DNA of 64,000 nucleotides from Tenacibaculum dicentrarchi (GCF_900239345.1 NZ_OESZ01000001.1:186001-250000), one strand, 5' to 3'; counted from the first letter of the stretch, positions 9,077-18,469 are shown. Translations and numbers: made by a program. The notes: a model not told the origin generated them from the sequence alone.

Positions 9077-11263
9077 CTAAAACCAAAACCCTAAATTAAA
9101 TAACCAATGTTTTTCACTATGGTCTGGCGACCAAGTATATTTCAATTCAACAGGACCTAAAAAGGTTTCCATACTATACCCTAATGCATATCCCGATTTG
9201 GTGTTATTAAAAAAGTTACCACCCAAAAGAATATCTTCCTCTACACGTGCATAATTAGCAATAAATGTTGCATAATGATTTTCTGCAATTTTATATCTAA
9301 AATTAAATTCTGACTTTAAAAAAGACTGATTACTTAAAGCTCCTGAGGTATATCCATATAAAGGCTTAAAATTATTGATATAATTTTTATTGTATCCTCC
9401 CAAACGATAATCAAGCATTTGAGAAGTTTTTTTACCTAAAGTATAACCTATATCTGAAGTATATTGAAAAGTAAAATTATTTAATAAGGTCGTGGCAAAA
9501 CCAAACGTGGCATTTGCTTGTGAAAATTGATGGAACAAATCACTATCTAATGGTAAATTATTTAACTTTTTGTTTCTATCAGACCAAACAAACCATTTAA
9601 AACCAAAATCAGCATAAAAACCTTCCGAAGGAAACATAACTTTATTATACGTATCTAATTTTAAAAAACCGTATGCACTTACATAATTACTTTTATCAAA
9701 AAATAATTTCTTTCCTTTTCTTAAAATATTTCCTGACGAAGCTTGTAACCATTTATGCTGAATTCCTGTACCAAAAGCGAATTTCTTATTAAAAGTAGTT
9801 TTTAAATAAAAAGCATGTGTAAAATCATTATATTTTATATTTATTAAACTATTATCAAATAAAAATTCATCTTTAAAGGAATTATACCGCGATGAAATAC
9901 CATAACTTGGCTTTATTCCGTTATCAATATAATATTCAAAATTATAACGAATTCGGTCACCAATAGCAATATCAAAAGATAACTCATCATTTTGTTTTAG
10001 TAAATTTTTATAGTTATAATTTAATAATACTGCCGATTTATATAAAACATCATAATGTAAACCTAATCGCAAATAAGATTTAATAGGCTCTTCTTTAACA
10101 GTTAACATTATTTTTTTACCTGAAAAAGATTTACTTAAATGATAATCTATTCTTCTAAAATTATTTGTAGCTATTAAACTATTTATTTTTCTTGATATTC
10201 CCTGATAAGAAATACTATCGCCTTCTGATAATTGAAGTTTTCCTAAAATATAACTATTTGTATAATTTTTATTTCCTTTGATAATAATTCTATCGACTAA
10301 AAACTTTTCTTTATTAAATTTTCTAACAGTAGATTTTCTTTTAATAGGCTGTAATTTAGCAATGCTATCAAAAACAGGTTTAAAGGGTTTAACTGTTTTT
10401 TTACCTTCTTCTAGAATTTCAGCAATTTTATCAAAAGAAATTACATTGTAATCGGTTAAATTTGGCTGTAAATAAACATCTAGCAACGCTACTTGTTGGT
10501 CTGATTTTTCATACATCTGAAAATTAATAATTTGCATTAATAAAGAAGCTGCTGATGATAACTCTCCTTTTTCTAACAATTTCCCTTGTACGCTAACGCC
10601 AATAATAAAATCGACTTTTTCTTTCATAATATCAACAGGAAAATTATTGACTACCCCACCATCAATCATTAATTTCCCGTCAATTTCTACAGGGTTTAAT
10701 AATGATGGAAATGCACCACTAGCCCTTAAAGCCAAAGGTAAAGAACCTTTTTTTAAAACTTCCTGACTACCTGTTTCAATATTTGTGGCAATACAGTAAA
10801 AAGGAATTGGAAGCTCTGAAAAATTTTTAATATTATCAACAGGAGCTAGTAATTCTGTTAAAAAATTTAAAACATTTTGTCCTTTTGATAATCCTAAAGG
10901 AAGTCCTATTGTTTTATTTTTAATAGGCAAAGTAATGGCATATTTTTCATTATGTTCTTTATTAAAAAAAGGTTTTTCTCCTCTAGGAACCTCATCTCTT
11001 ATCATTGTCATGAAATCGGTTGTTAGTACAATTTCTTTAATTTGATCGGCGGTATATCCTGTAGCATATAAGCCTCCAATAATAGCTCCCATACTTGTTC
11101 CACCAATATAATCAATTTGAACACCCGATTTTTCCAATTCTTTTAAAACCGCAATATGAGCAAGTCCTTTAGCCCCACCACCACTTAAAACCAAACCTAT
11201 TTTTGGTTGTTTTTGAGCCAGTATTATTACTGGAAAAAACAATAATATTAGTAACTTCTTCAT
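9077..11263 (-). CDS. Patatin-like phospholipase with C-terminal Omp85-type barrel
   Basis: A 728-residue outer-membrane protein with a signal peptide ending about residue 16. The patatin domain has the oxyanion loop SGGGAKG (about 27-33), the nucleophile elbow GTSMG with Ser57, and the Asp of the dyad in MIDGGVVNNFP near residue 200. After about residue 310 come a POTRA-like segment (VDRIIIKGNKNYTNSYILGK) and a beta-barrel ending in the aromatic pattern WLFNLGFWF. This order is that of PlpD-like type Vd autotransporters and of many Bacteroidota patatins. Lipid hydrolysis at the cell surface or periplasm is likely; whether the passenger is exported is unknown. It lies 53 bp downstream of uvrC on the same strand. 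Confidence 0.92.
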   Translation of the reverse strand: MKKLLILLFFPVIILAQKQPKIGLVLSGGGAKGLAHIAVLKELEKSGVQIDYIGGTSMGAIIGGLYATGYTADQIKEIVLTTDFMTMIRDEVPRGEKPFFNKEHNEKYAITLPIKNKTIGLPLGLSKGQNVLNFLTELLAPVDNIKNFSELPIPFYCIATNIETGSQEVLKKGSLPLALRASGAFPSLLNPVEIDGKLMIDGGVVNNFPVDIMKEKVDFIIGVSVQGKLLEKGELSSAASLLMQIINFQMYEKSDQQVALLDVYLQPNLTDYNVISFDKIAEILEEGKKTVKPFKPVFDSIAKLQPIKRKSTVRKFNKEKFLVDRIIIKGNKNYTNSYILGKLQLSEGDSISYQGISRKINSLIATNNFRRIDYHLSKSFSGKKIMLTVKEEPIKSYLRLGLHYDVLYKSAVLLNYNYKNLLKQNDELSFDIAIGDRIRYNFEYYIDNGIKPSYGISSRYNSFKDEFLFDNSLINIKYNDFTHAFYLKTTFNKKFAFGTGIQHKWLQASSGNILRKGKKLFFDKSNYVSAYGFLKLDTYNKVMFPSEGFYADFGFKWFVWSDRNKKLNNLPLDSDLFHQFSQANATFGFATTLLNNFTFQYTSDIGYTLGKKTSQMLDYRLGGYNKNYINNFKPLYGYTSGALSNQSFLKSEFNFRYKIAENHYATFIANYARVEEDILLGGNFFNNTKSGYALGYSMETFLGPVELKYTWSPDHSEKHWLFNLGFWF

Positions 11264-11316
11264 CTTTTTACTTTTTATTTTTCTGCTGATTTTAGTATCA
11301 ATTTTTAAGCCATTTT

Positions 11317-13113
11317 TTAAAGTTCTTTCTTTTGATAAAATTGCGCTACCTTCTTTGCTTTTGACACTCCTATTGTTGCTTCTAAAGCGTCTAATGTTGC
11401 TTCTTTTATTCTTTTTACAGATTTAAATTTACGTAATAAAGTAGCAATAGTTTGTTCACCGATACCTGCTATTTCTTCTAATTCTGATTTTATAGCCGTT
11501 TTACTTCTTTTATTTCGATGAAAAATAATTCCGAAACGGTGGGCTTCATTTCGTAAAAATTGAATTATTTTTAAACTTTCCGATTTTTTATCTAAATACA
11601 ACGGAACAGAATCTCCTGGATAATAAATTTCTTCCAATCGTTTTGCAATACCAATAATGGCTATTTTTCCTCGTAAATTTAAAGCATCTAAACTTTTTAA
11701 GGCCGATGATAATTGTCCTTTTCCTCCATCAATAATAATAAGTTGTGGCAAAGGCTCATTTTCGGCTAACAAACGTTTGTATCTTCTAAAAACAACCTCT
11801 TCCATTGATGCAAAATCATCAGGACCTTCAACAGTTTTAATATTGTAATGTCGATACTCTTTTTTACTAGGTTTTCCATCTTTAAAAACCACACAAGCCG
11901 CAACAGGATGCGTTCCTTGAATATTTGAATTATCGAAACATTCAATATGTCGAGGTTCATTTTGCAAGCGTAAATCTCTTTGCATTTGCCTCATAATTCT
12001 ATTTATATGACGCTCAGGATTTACTATTTTTAATTGTTTTAATTGTTCAATTCGATAATATTTTGCATTTCTTTCTGATAAATCTACGACTCTTTTTTTA
12101 TCGCCTAATTTTGGAACTGTCACTTTTATTTGTTCGCCTAAATCAACTTTAAAAGGCACATAAACTTCTCTCGATAAAGAATTAAATCTGTTGCGAGTTT
12201 CAATAATAAACAACTCTAATAATTGTTTATCAGTTTCGTCTAATTTCTTTTTTATTTCGGTAGTGTACGATTGTACAATTGCCCCATTCATCACTTTAAA
12301 GAAATTTGCATAACCGTAAGTTTCATCAGAAATAATTGAAAATACATCCACATTATTAATAGACGGATTTACAATAGTCGATTTTGCTTGATAATTTTGT
12401 AGCAACGCTAATTTATCTTTGATTTTCTGAGCTTCTTCAAATTTCATTTCCGAAGCAAAACCAAGCATTAAGCTTTGTAATTTATCTAAAATTTCTTTAA
12501 AATTTCCTTTTAAAATATTTCGAATTGCTCTAATTTCTTGCTGATAATCTTCCTCTTTCTGATATCCTTCACAAGCACCTTTGCAATTTTTTAAATGATA
12601 TTCTAAGCATACTTTATATTTATAAGATGCTATTTTTTGCTCGCTTAAATCATAAGTGCAAGTTCGCAGCGGATACAATTCTTTTATCAAACTTAAAAGC
12701 GACTGCACCATTTTAATATTAGTATAAGGACCAAAATATTCCGAGCCATCTTTTAGAACTCTTCGAGTAGAAAATACTCGTGGAAATCGCTCTTTTTTAA
12801 TACAAATCCACGGATACGATTTGTCATCCTTTAGTAAAATATTATAGCGAGGTTGATATTTTTTTATCAGATTATTTTCTAATAATAAAGCATCGGTTTC
12901 CGTATTAACTACAATATGTTCAATGCGAGCAATCTTTTTCACTAAAATTCTCGTTTTACCATTTTCATGCGTTTTCGTAAAATAAGAAGTAACTCGCTTC
13001 TTTAAATTTTTTGCTTTTCCGACATAAATAATCACTTCGTCGTTATCAAAATATTGATAAACTCCTGACGAAGTGGGCAATGTTTTTAATTGAAGTTCTA
13101 ATGAAGTTGGCAT
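11317..13113 (-). CDS. uvrC: UvrABC excinuclease subunit C
   Basis: Nuclease subunit of nucleotide excision repair that makes the 3' and 5' cuts around a lesion in the UvrB-DNA complex. The protein begins with the GIY-YIG domain (SSGVYQYF, then IIYVGKAKNLKKRV), followed by a small Cys-containing region (ACEGY), the UVR UvrB-binding motif around EMKFEEAQKIKDKLALL, the RNase H-like endonuclease domain (HIECFDNSNIQGTHPVA, LIIIDGGKGQL), and a C-terminal tandem helix-hairpin-helix (ELEEIAGIGEQTIATLL). I chose the ATG at 13113 (598 residues). A longer frame would need a TTG at 13128 and would add five unconserved residues. It is divergent from the MutS-like gene. Confidence 0.96.
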   Translation of the reverse strand: MPTSLELQLKTLPTSSGVYQYFDNDEVIIYVGKAKNLKKRVTSYFTKTHENGKTRILVKKIARIEHIVVNTETDALLLENNLIKKYQPRYNILLKDDKSYPWICIKKERFPRVFSTRRVLKDGSEYFGPYTNIKMVQSLLSLIKELYPLRTCTYDLSEQKIASYKYKVCLEYHLKNCKGACEGYQKEEDYQQEIRAIRNILKGNFKEILDKLQSLMLGFASEMKFEEAQKIKDKLALLQNYQAKSTIVNPSINNVDVFSIISDETYGYANFFKVMNGAIVQSYTTEIKKKLDETDKQLLELFIIETRNRFNSLSREVYVPFKVDLGEQIKVTVPKLGDKKRVVDLSERNAKYYRIEQLKQLKIVNPERHINRIMRQMQRDLRLQNEPRHIECFDNSNIQGTHPVAACVVFKDGKPSKKEYRHYNIKTVEGPDDFASMEEVVFRRYKRLLAENEPLPQLIIIDGGKGQLSSALKSLDALNLRGKIAIIGIAKRLEEIYYPGDSVPLYLDKKSESLKIIQFLRNEAHRFGIIFHRNKRSKTAIKSELEEIAGIGEQTIATLLRKFKSVKRIKEATLDALEATIGVSKAKKVAQFYQKKEL

Positions 13114-13200
13114 ACAACGAAAATACAATTTTATAAAGATATGTAAGTTGCTATATGTACATTTACCTCAATATTTATCTACACCATTATTTTCAAGAAA

Positions 13201-14982
13201 ATGCAAAAACCAATTCAATTTTATAAAGAAGAAATAAACAGCTTAAACACCACGTTAATTACGCTAAAAAAACAATTATTAACCACACGTATTTTACGGC
13301 TTTTGGCTTTTTTAACGATTGCCTTATCAGCATACGTAGGCTTTACAAAAGATAATTTGTTTTTTACACTAACAGGTTTAGCAATTATTACCTTCGGAAT
13401 TTTAATTACAAAACACCTAAAATTAAAACAGCAAAAAAGTCTTGCAGAGGCAAAATTAAACATCAATAAAACTGAAATAGAAGTATTAAAAGGAAACTAT
13501 TCAAATTTAGATAGCGGAGAAGAATTTACCAATCCTGAGCATTATTTTAGTAACGATATTGATTTATTTGGAATCGGTTCTTTTTTTCAATATATAAATC
13601 GAACAGCAACAAATGAAGGTCGAAAATTATTAGCAACTATTTTAACAAGTAACACTATAAACGATATTAATGAACGTCAAAAAGTAACGCAAGAACTAGC
13701 TTTAAAAACAATTTGGCGACAACATTTTACGGCGATTGCTAGTTTAATAAATACCAAAACAGCCATTCCTAGTATTGTAAACTGGATAACTTCATATCAA
13801 CAAAAGATTCCTTCTTTTTTGATGTTATTTTCGTATGCTTTTTCAGGGGTATCATTAATATTAATTGGATTATTAAGTTTTAGTATTATTCCTTTTTCAA
13901 TCCTTTTAATTTGGTTTTTAATTGGATTGTTTATTACCGCTTTCTATTTTAAAAATATTCAAGAATTAGCTACAGAAACAGAAAGAGCCAAAGAAACTTT
14001 TAATCAATATCACCAATTATTAGCACAGATAGAAAATGAAACTTTTACAAATTCAATTTTAAAAGATAAACAACAAAAAATTCAACAAGAAAGTGAAAAG
14101 GGAAATAAAAAAGCATCAGATATTTTTAAAGAATTTTCTAAAAAATTAGATGCCTTTGACCAACGTGGTAATTTGATGATTGCACTATTTGGAAATGGGC
14201 TTTTTTTGTTAGATATCCGCAATACTATTAAAATAGAAAAATGGATTACTTCTTATAAAACAACCGTTGCGCAATGGTTTGATGTCGTTTCTTTTTTTGA
14301 TGCACAAAACTCCTTAGCCAATTTTGTTTTTAATAAACCTGAATATATTTTTCCTAATATCAGTAATGAAAAAGCGGTTTTAAACGCCGTAAATTTAGGG
14401 CATCCTTTATTAAACCCTTCTAAAAGAATTGACAACGATTTTATTATTGATACCGAAAATTTCTTTATTGTTACAGGTGCAAATATGGCAGGGAAAAGTA
14501 CGTTTTTAAGATCAATTTCTTTGGCAATTGTAATGTCGAACACTGGTTTGCCGATTTGTGCCGAAAAAGCAAGCTATAATCCTATAAAATTAATTACCAG
14601 TATGCGAACTTCCGATTCATTAAGCGAAGATGAATCGTATTTTTATGCCGAATTAAAACGTTTGAAATTTATCGTAAACGAAATTAAAACTGATAATTAT
14701 TTTATCATTTTAGATGAAATTTTAAAAGGAACAAATAGCCAAGATAAAGCCATTGGTTCTAAAAAATTCGTTGAAAAATTAAACAACTCAAAATCTACAG
14801 GAATTATTGCAACCCACGATGTAAGTTTGTGTGATTTATCAAACGAATACACTACTATTAAAAACTATTATTTTGATGCCGAAATTATAAGTAATGAGTT
14901 AAATTTTGACTATAAAATGAAAAATGGCGTATGTCAAAATATGAACGCTTCTTTTTTGTTGAAGAAAATGGAAATTGTGTAA
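13201..14982 (+). CDS. Membrane-anchored MutS-family ATPase
   Basis: A 593-residue protein with a C-terminal MutS-type ATPase: Walker A GANMAGKST near residue 425, SEDESYFYAEL, and Walker B IILDEILKGTNSQDK near 500. Two hydrophobic regions (about residues 30-68 and 200-245) each look like a pair of transmembrane helices, and I see no mismatch-recognition domain I and no Smr domain. It is therefore neither MutS nor MutS2. Related membrane-associated MutS-like proteins are common in Bacteroidota and are usually annotated simply as MutS-related. A role in DNA metabolism at the membrane is suggested by the ATPase family only. It is divergent from uvrC by 87 bp. Confidence 0.85.
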   Translation: MQKPIQFYKEEINSLNTTLITLKKQLLTTRILRLLAFLTIALSAYVGFTKDNLFFTLTGLAIITFGILITKHLKLKQQKSLAEAKLNINKTEIEVLKGNYSNLDSGEEFTNPEHYFSNDIDLFGIGSFFQYINRTATNEGRKLLATILTSNTINDINERQKVTQELALKTIWRQHFTAIASLINTKTAIPSIVNWITSYQQKIPSFLMLFSYAFSGVSLILIGLLSFSIIPFSILLIWFLIGLFITAFYFKNIQELATETERAKETFNQYHQLLAQIENETFTNSILKDKQQKIQQESEKGNKKASDIFKEFSKKLDAFDQRGNLMIALFGNGLFLLDIRNTIKIEKWITSYKTTVAQWFDVVSFFDAQNSLANFVFNKPEYIFPNISNEKAVLNAVNLGHPLLNPSKRIDNDFIIDTENFFIVTGANMAGKSTFLRSISLAIVMSNTGLPICAEKASYNPIKLITSMRTSDSLSEDESYFYAELKRLKFIVNEIKTDNYFIILDEILKGTNSQDKAIGSKKFVEKLNNSKSTGIIATHDVSLCDLSNEYTTIKNYYFDAEIISNELNFDYKMKNGVCQNMNASFLLKKMEIV

Positions 14983-15050
14983 GTTTTTTTGCAAAAAACA
15001 TTACTATAAAACTATGATAAAAGACAGGAAATAACTGCTTTATTAATACG

Positions 15051-15058
15051 TATATTTG
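15051..15058 (+). promoter_or_regulatory. -7 element of moaA promoter, near-leaderless transcript
   Basis: TATATTTG matches TAnnTTTG exactly and lies only four bases before the moaA ATG at 15063. The predicted start site falls on or next to that ATG, so the mRNA would have almost no leader. No clear -33 TTG is visible. Confidence 0.5.
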
Positions 15059-15062
15059 TACT

Positions 15063-16055
15063 ATGCACAAACTTATTGATAATTTCGGCAGGCAAATCAG
15101 CTATATTCGACTTGCCGTAACCGATCGCTGTAATCTTCGTTGCCAATATTGTATGCCCGCCCACGGAATTGATATTGTTCCTAGAAAAGAGCTGTTAACC
15201 TACAAAGAAATGTACCGAATTATTCGAGTACTTACCGAACTCGGCGTTAACAAAGTTCGCTTAACGGGGGGCGAACCCTTTGCTCGTAAAGATTTTATGA
15301 GCTTCCTTGAAATGCTATCTTATAACGATTTATTAGACGAAATAAATATTACCACAAACGGCGTATTGGTTGCCCAACATATTGCAACCTTAGAAAAACT
15401 TAAAAAAGTAAAAACTATCAATTTAAGTATTGATAGTTTACATGCCGATAAATTTGCGAAAATTACACGTCGTAATACTTTTAATCAGGTATATAAAACC
15501 TTAGAATTACTAGAAAAAAGTAGCCTTCATTTAAAGTTGAATATCGTTGTACAATCGGGGTTTAACACCAATGAAATTACTGATTTTGTTGGTTTAACTA
15601 AAGATAAAAATATGGCTGTTCGGTTTATTGAAGAAATGCCTTTTAACGGAAAAGGACAGCGAAATATTCAAGAAAACTGGAATTATAACAAAATTATAAA
15701 GGAGATAAAATCAGTATATACGGTAAAGAATATCATCTCTGAAAAATCATCTACTTCTCGTAATTTTTCTATCAAAAATCATCAAGGAACTGTAGGGATT
15801 ATTCCTGCATTTACCCGTACTATTTGCAACGATTGCAACCGCATAAGAATTACATCAACAGGAACTTTTAAAAATTGTTTGTTTGATGATGGTGTTTTTA
15901 ACTTGCGTGATTTCATCCGAAATGGTGCTTCTAATGACGATTTAAAAGAACTTTTTTTATCATTGATAAAAGAAAAACCCGAAAATGGTTTTATTGCCGA
16001 GGCAAATAGAAAACAAGGAAATGTAAGTGAGAGTATGAGTACAATCGGTGGGTAA
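15063..16055 (+). CDS. moaA: GTP 3',8-cyclase, molybdenum cofactor synthesis
   Basis: Radical-SAM enzyme that, with MoaC, turns GTP into cyclic pyranopterin monophosphate, the first step of molybdenum cofactor synthesis. The 330-residue protein has the N-terminal SAM cluster CxxxCxxC (Cys 23, 27, 30 in TDRCNLRCQYCMP), the GGEPF motif, and the C-terminal second 4Fe-4S cluster (CNDC followed by a Cys 13 residues later, near residues 256-275). It ends in the double glycine required for activity (STIGG). It heads the moaA-moeA-moaC-mobA group; moeA starts 28 bp downstream. Confidence 0.97.
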   Translation: MHKLIDNFGRQISYIRLAVTDRCNLRCQYCMPAHGIDIVPRKELLTYKEMYRIIRVLTELGVNKVRLTGGEPFARKDFMSFLEMLSYNDLLDEINITTNGVLVAQHIATLEKLKKVKTINLSIDSLHADKFAKITRRNTFNQVYKTLELLEKSSLHLKLNIVVQSGFNTNEITDFVGLTKDKNMAVRFIEEMPFNGKGQRNIQENWNYNKIIKEIKSVYTVKNIISEKSSTSRNFSIKNHQGTVGIIPAFTRTICNDCNRIRITSTGTFKNCLFDDGVFNLRDFIRNGASNDDLKELFLSLIKEKPENGFIAEANRKQGNVSESMSTIGG

Positions 16056-16083
16056 TATTTTATAAAAAAGTATCAGTAAACAT

Positions 16084-17328
16084 ATGATTTCAGTAAAAAA
16101 AGCAAAAGAGATAATCCTAGAAAACACCCAAGATTTTGGAACAGAAAACATTCCATTTATAGAATCTGTTGGGCGGATTTTAAAAGAAGATATTGTTGCC
16201 GATAGAGACTTCCCTCCTTTTAATCGTGTTGCCATGGACGGAATTGCAATAAATTATATTCATTTTAAAAATGGAGAACGCACTTTTAAAATTGAAGGAA
16301 TTCAACCTGCAGGAAGTGCGCAATTAACGTTGCAAAATTCAGCAAACTGCATTGAAGTAATGACAGGCGCAGTATTGCCAAAAAATTGCGATACGGTAAT
16401 CAGATATGAAGATGTTCTTCTCGAAAATGGAATTGCAACAATTACTATTGATACAATTAATACACATCAGAATGTACATCCCAAAGGAAAAGACAACGTA
16501 CAAAACGATGTTTTAATCCATAAAAACACCCTTATTTCAGCGGCAGAAATTGGCGTGATTGCTACGGTTGGTAAATCAGTTATAAAAGTAGCAAAACAGC
16601 CTAAAGTAATGATTATTTCTACAGGTGATGAATTAGTTGATGTGCATGAAAATCCGCTAGAGTATCAAATAAGAAGATCGAATGTTTACACCTTGGTTTC
16701 TTTATTAAAAGAGTTAGATATCCCTTCAGAAACCGCACATATTACTGATAACAAAACTATTTTAAAACAAAAAATAAGCGGTTATTTACAACAATACGAT
16801 GTATTATTATTTAGTGGCGCAGTTAGCAAAGGAAAGTTTGATTTTTTACCCGAAGTTTTAACCGAATTAGGCGTTGATAAATTGTTTCATAAGGTAGCCC
16901 AACGCCCAGGAAAACCTTTCTGGTTCGGCATAACAGATACTTTAAATAGTAGTGAACAGGGTGTTTATCAACCTAGTCAATCTGATAATAATACTATTGT
17001 TTTTGCTTTTCCTGGAAATCCAATTGCCACTTTTGTAAATTGCTTGGCGTATTTTTATGATTGGTATTACAAATCAGTAGGTATAAAATATCTAAAAGAA
17101 ACAGCTATTATTAATGAAAATGTTATTTTTAAACCTAATTTAACCTACTTTTTACAAGTTAAATTAATTTCTGAAAACGGACAATTAATAGCCATTCCAA
17201 TTAAAGGAAATGGCTCAGCCGATTTAGCAAGCCTTGTAAATGCTGATGGTTTTATTGAAATTCCAAAAACAGAAAATACCGAGTTTAAAAAAGGAACTAT
17301 GTTTCCTGTAATTAGATATAAAAAATGA
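16084..17328 (+). CDS. moeA: Molybdopterin molybdenumtransferase
   Basis: Inserts molybdenum into adenylylated molybdopterin, the last common step of cofactor synthesis. The 414-residue protein shows the MoeA features in order: DRDFPPFNRVAMDG near residue 40, EVMTGAVLPKNCDTVI near 95, the MPT-binding core with ISTGDELV near 180 and SGAVSKGKFDFL near 250, and FAFPGNPIATFV near 305, then the C-terminal domain IV. The length is normal. Two tandem copies of a ~120-bp repeat begin directly after its stop codon and separate it from moaC, so the operon has been interrupted at this point. Confidence 0.96.
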   Translation: MISVKKAKEIILENTQDFGTENIPFIESVGRILKEDIVADRDFPPFNRVAMDGIAINYIHFKNGERTFKIEGIQPAGSAQLTLQNSANCIEVMTGAVLPKNCDTVIRYEDVLLENGIATITIDTINTHQNVHPKGKDNVQNDVLIHKNTLISAAEIGVIATVGKSVIKVAKQPKVMIISTGDELVDVHENPLEYQIRRSNVYTLVSLLKELDIPSETAHITDNKTILKQKISGYLQQYDVLLFSGAVSKGKFDFLPEVLTELGVDKLFHKVAQRPGKPFWFGITDTLNSSEQGVYQPSQSDNNTIVFAFPGNPIATFVNCLAYFYDWYYKSVGIKYLKETAIINENVIFKPNLTYFLQVKLISENGQLIAIPIKGNGSADLASLVNADGFIEIPKTENTEFKKGTMFPVIRYKK

Positions 17329-17330
17329 GT

Positions 17331-17453
17331 AACATCTCGATACAAATTTGATTTTCCTATCGGACATCAAATTCACTCGATGTGACATATGCTGTCAGTT
17401 CGAGTGATTTTATTGAAATGTTAATGGAAATAAAATTGTATCGAGAACTTTTA
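17331..17453 (+). repeat. REP-like palindromic repeat, copy 1
   Basis: Begins 2 bp after the moeA stop. The element is an imperfect palindrome: its ends CTCGATACAA and TTGTATCGAG pair, and the centre has nested arms CACTCGA/TCGAGTG and TGACA/TGTCA. It is repeated 135 bp further on with a single base difference (G at 17406, A at 17541). Confidence 0.9.
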
Positions 17454-17465
17454 TATATTTGAAAT

Positions 17466-17588
17466 AACATCTCGATACAAATTTGATTTTCCTATCGGAC
17501 ATCAAATTCACTCGATGTGACATATGCTGTCAGTTCGAGTAATTTTATTGAAATGTTAATGGAAATAAAATTGTATCGAGAACTTTTA
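17466..17588 (+). repeat. REP-like palindromic repeat, copy 2
   Basis: Second copy of the element at 17331, identical over about 120 bp except at 17541. It ends 11 bp before the GIY-YIG start codon, so it probably supplies that gene's leader. Confidence 0.9.
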
Positions 17589-17599
17589 ACGAATCAAAA

Positions 17600-17890
17600 A
17601 TGAAAATTTATTACGTTTACATATTAAAATGTTCTGATAACTCTTATTATACAGGGGTTACTTCTAACCTTCAAGAAAGGTTAATCGAACATAAAAATGG
17701 AAAACATAAAAATAGTTATACTTTTAAACGAAGACCTTTAAATTTAGTTTTTTATTCTGAATTTGCAAATATAGAATTAGCAATAGAAAAGGAAAAACAA
17801 TTAAAAAAATGGTCAAAAGTTAAAAAAGAGGCTTTAATAAACGATAAATTTGAAAAACTCCCAAATTTAGCGATGAAAAAATTCAAATAA
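17600..17890 (+). CDS. Small GIY-YIG nuclease-family protein
   Basis: A 96-residue, single-domain GIY-YIG protein of the UPF0213/YhbQ-like size class: YYVYILKCSDNSYYTGVT, then the conserved Arg/His region NLQERLIEHKNG, and the KEKQLKKWSKVKKEALI helix. It has none of the UVR, RNase H or HhH domains of UvrC, so it is not an excinuclease subunit. Identical palindromic repeats lie immediately upstream (two copies) and at its stop codon (a half copy), a position in the middle of the molybdenum-cofactor genes. This arrangement suggests that gene and repeats travel together. Its DNA target is unknown; cutting of the flanking palindromes is an attractive but untested idea. Confidence 0.88.
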   Translation: MKIYYVYILKCSDNSYYTGVTSNLQERLIEHKNGKHKNSYTFKRRPLNLVFYSEFANIELAIEKEKQLKKWSKVKKEALINDKFEKLPNLAMKKFK

Positions 17891-17972
17891 CATCTCGATA
17901 CAAATTTGATTTTCCTATCGGACATCAAATTCACTCGATGTGACAAAATACAATATCAGTTCGAGTGATTTA
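17889..17972 (+). repeat. REP-like repeat, copy 3 (partial)
   Basis: The first ~60 bp match copies 1 and 2 exactly, from the stop codon of the GIY-YIG gene. The match degenerates after GTGACA and resumes for CAGTTCGAGTGATTT, then stops; the right third of the element is missing. moaC begins 19 bp later. Confidence 0.85.
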
Positions 17973-17990
17973 AATATAAAAAATAAAAAA

Positions 17991-18467
17991 ATGAGCAATT
18001 TCACCCATATAAATGAGCAGAATCAACCGAAAATGGTCAATGTTTCTGATAAAAAAATTACCAAACGAACCGCTATTGCAAAAGCAACCATGTTTTTGGG
18101 TTCTCAAATTATTTCTCATTTTAAAAATGATGATTTAATTACCAAAAAAGGTCCTGTTTTTCAAACTGCTATTATTGCAGGTATTCAGGCTGTAAAAAAA
18201 ACATCTGAAATTATTCCAATGTGTCATCCTTTATTAATTAACGGCGTAGATATTGACATCAATATTGTTGGCAACGAATATTTAGAGGTTTTTTGTAAAG
18301 TTACTATCGAAGGAAAAACTGGCGTAGAAATGGAGGCTTTAACAGGTGCATCGGCAACTTGTTTGACCATTTATGATATGTGTAAGGCAATCAATCAAAA
18401 AATGATTATTAAAGAAATTATTTTAGTAGAAAAAACAGGAGGGAAATCTGATATTAAAACAGCTTAA
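17991..18467 (+). CDS. moaC: Cyclic pyranopterin monophosphate synthase
   Basis: Partner of MoaA; rearranges the cyclic GTP intermediate into cyclic pyranopterin monophosphate. The 158-residue product carries the MoaC hallmarks: VNVSDKKITKRTAIAKA near the start, IPMCHPLLI with the catalytic-site Cys-His, and the GVEMEALTGASATCLTIYDM stretch with KTGGKS near the end. I start it at the ATG at 17991. An in-frame ATG at 17940 would add 17 residues translated from the repeat and is therefore unlikely. mobA starts 2 bp after the stop, indicating translational coupling. Confidence 0.95.
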   Translation: MSNFTHINEQNQPKMVNVSDKKITKRTAIAKATMFLGSQIISHFKNDDLITKKGPVFQTAIIAGIQAVKKTSEIIPMCHPLLINGVDIDINIVGNEYLEVFCKVTIEGKTGVEMEALTGASATCLTIYDMCKAINQKMIIKEIILVEKTGGKSDIKTA

Positions 18468-18469
18468 AA

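Noticed and set aside
17600-17890. GIY-YIG gene as a second uvrC
   Set aside because: Single domain of 96 residues; lacks the UVR, RNase H-like and HhH domains found in the real uvrC at 11317-13113.
17331-17972. Repeat block as a CRISPR array
   Set aside because: Only three copies of ~120 bp with a protein gene between them; no short repeats with unique spacers and no cas genes.
17940-17990. Upstream in-frame start for moaC
   Set aside because: The extra 17 residues are encoded by the end of repeat copy 3; the MoaC family begins near the ATG at 17991.
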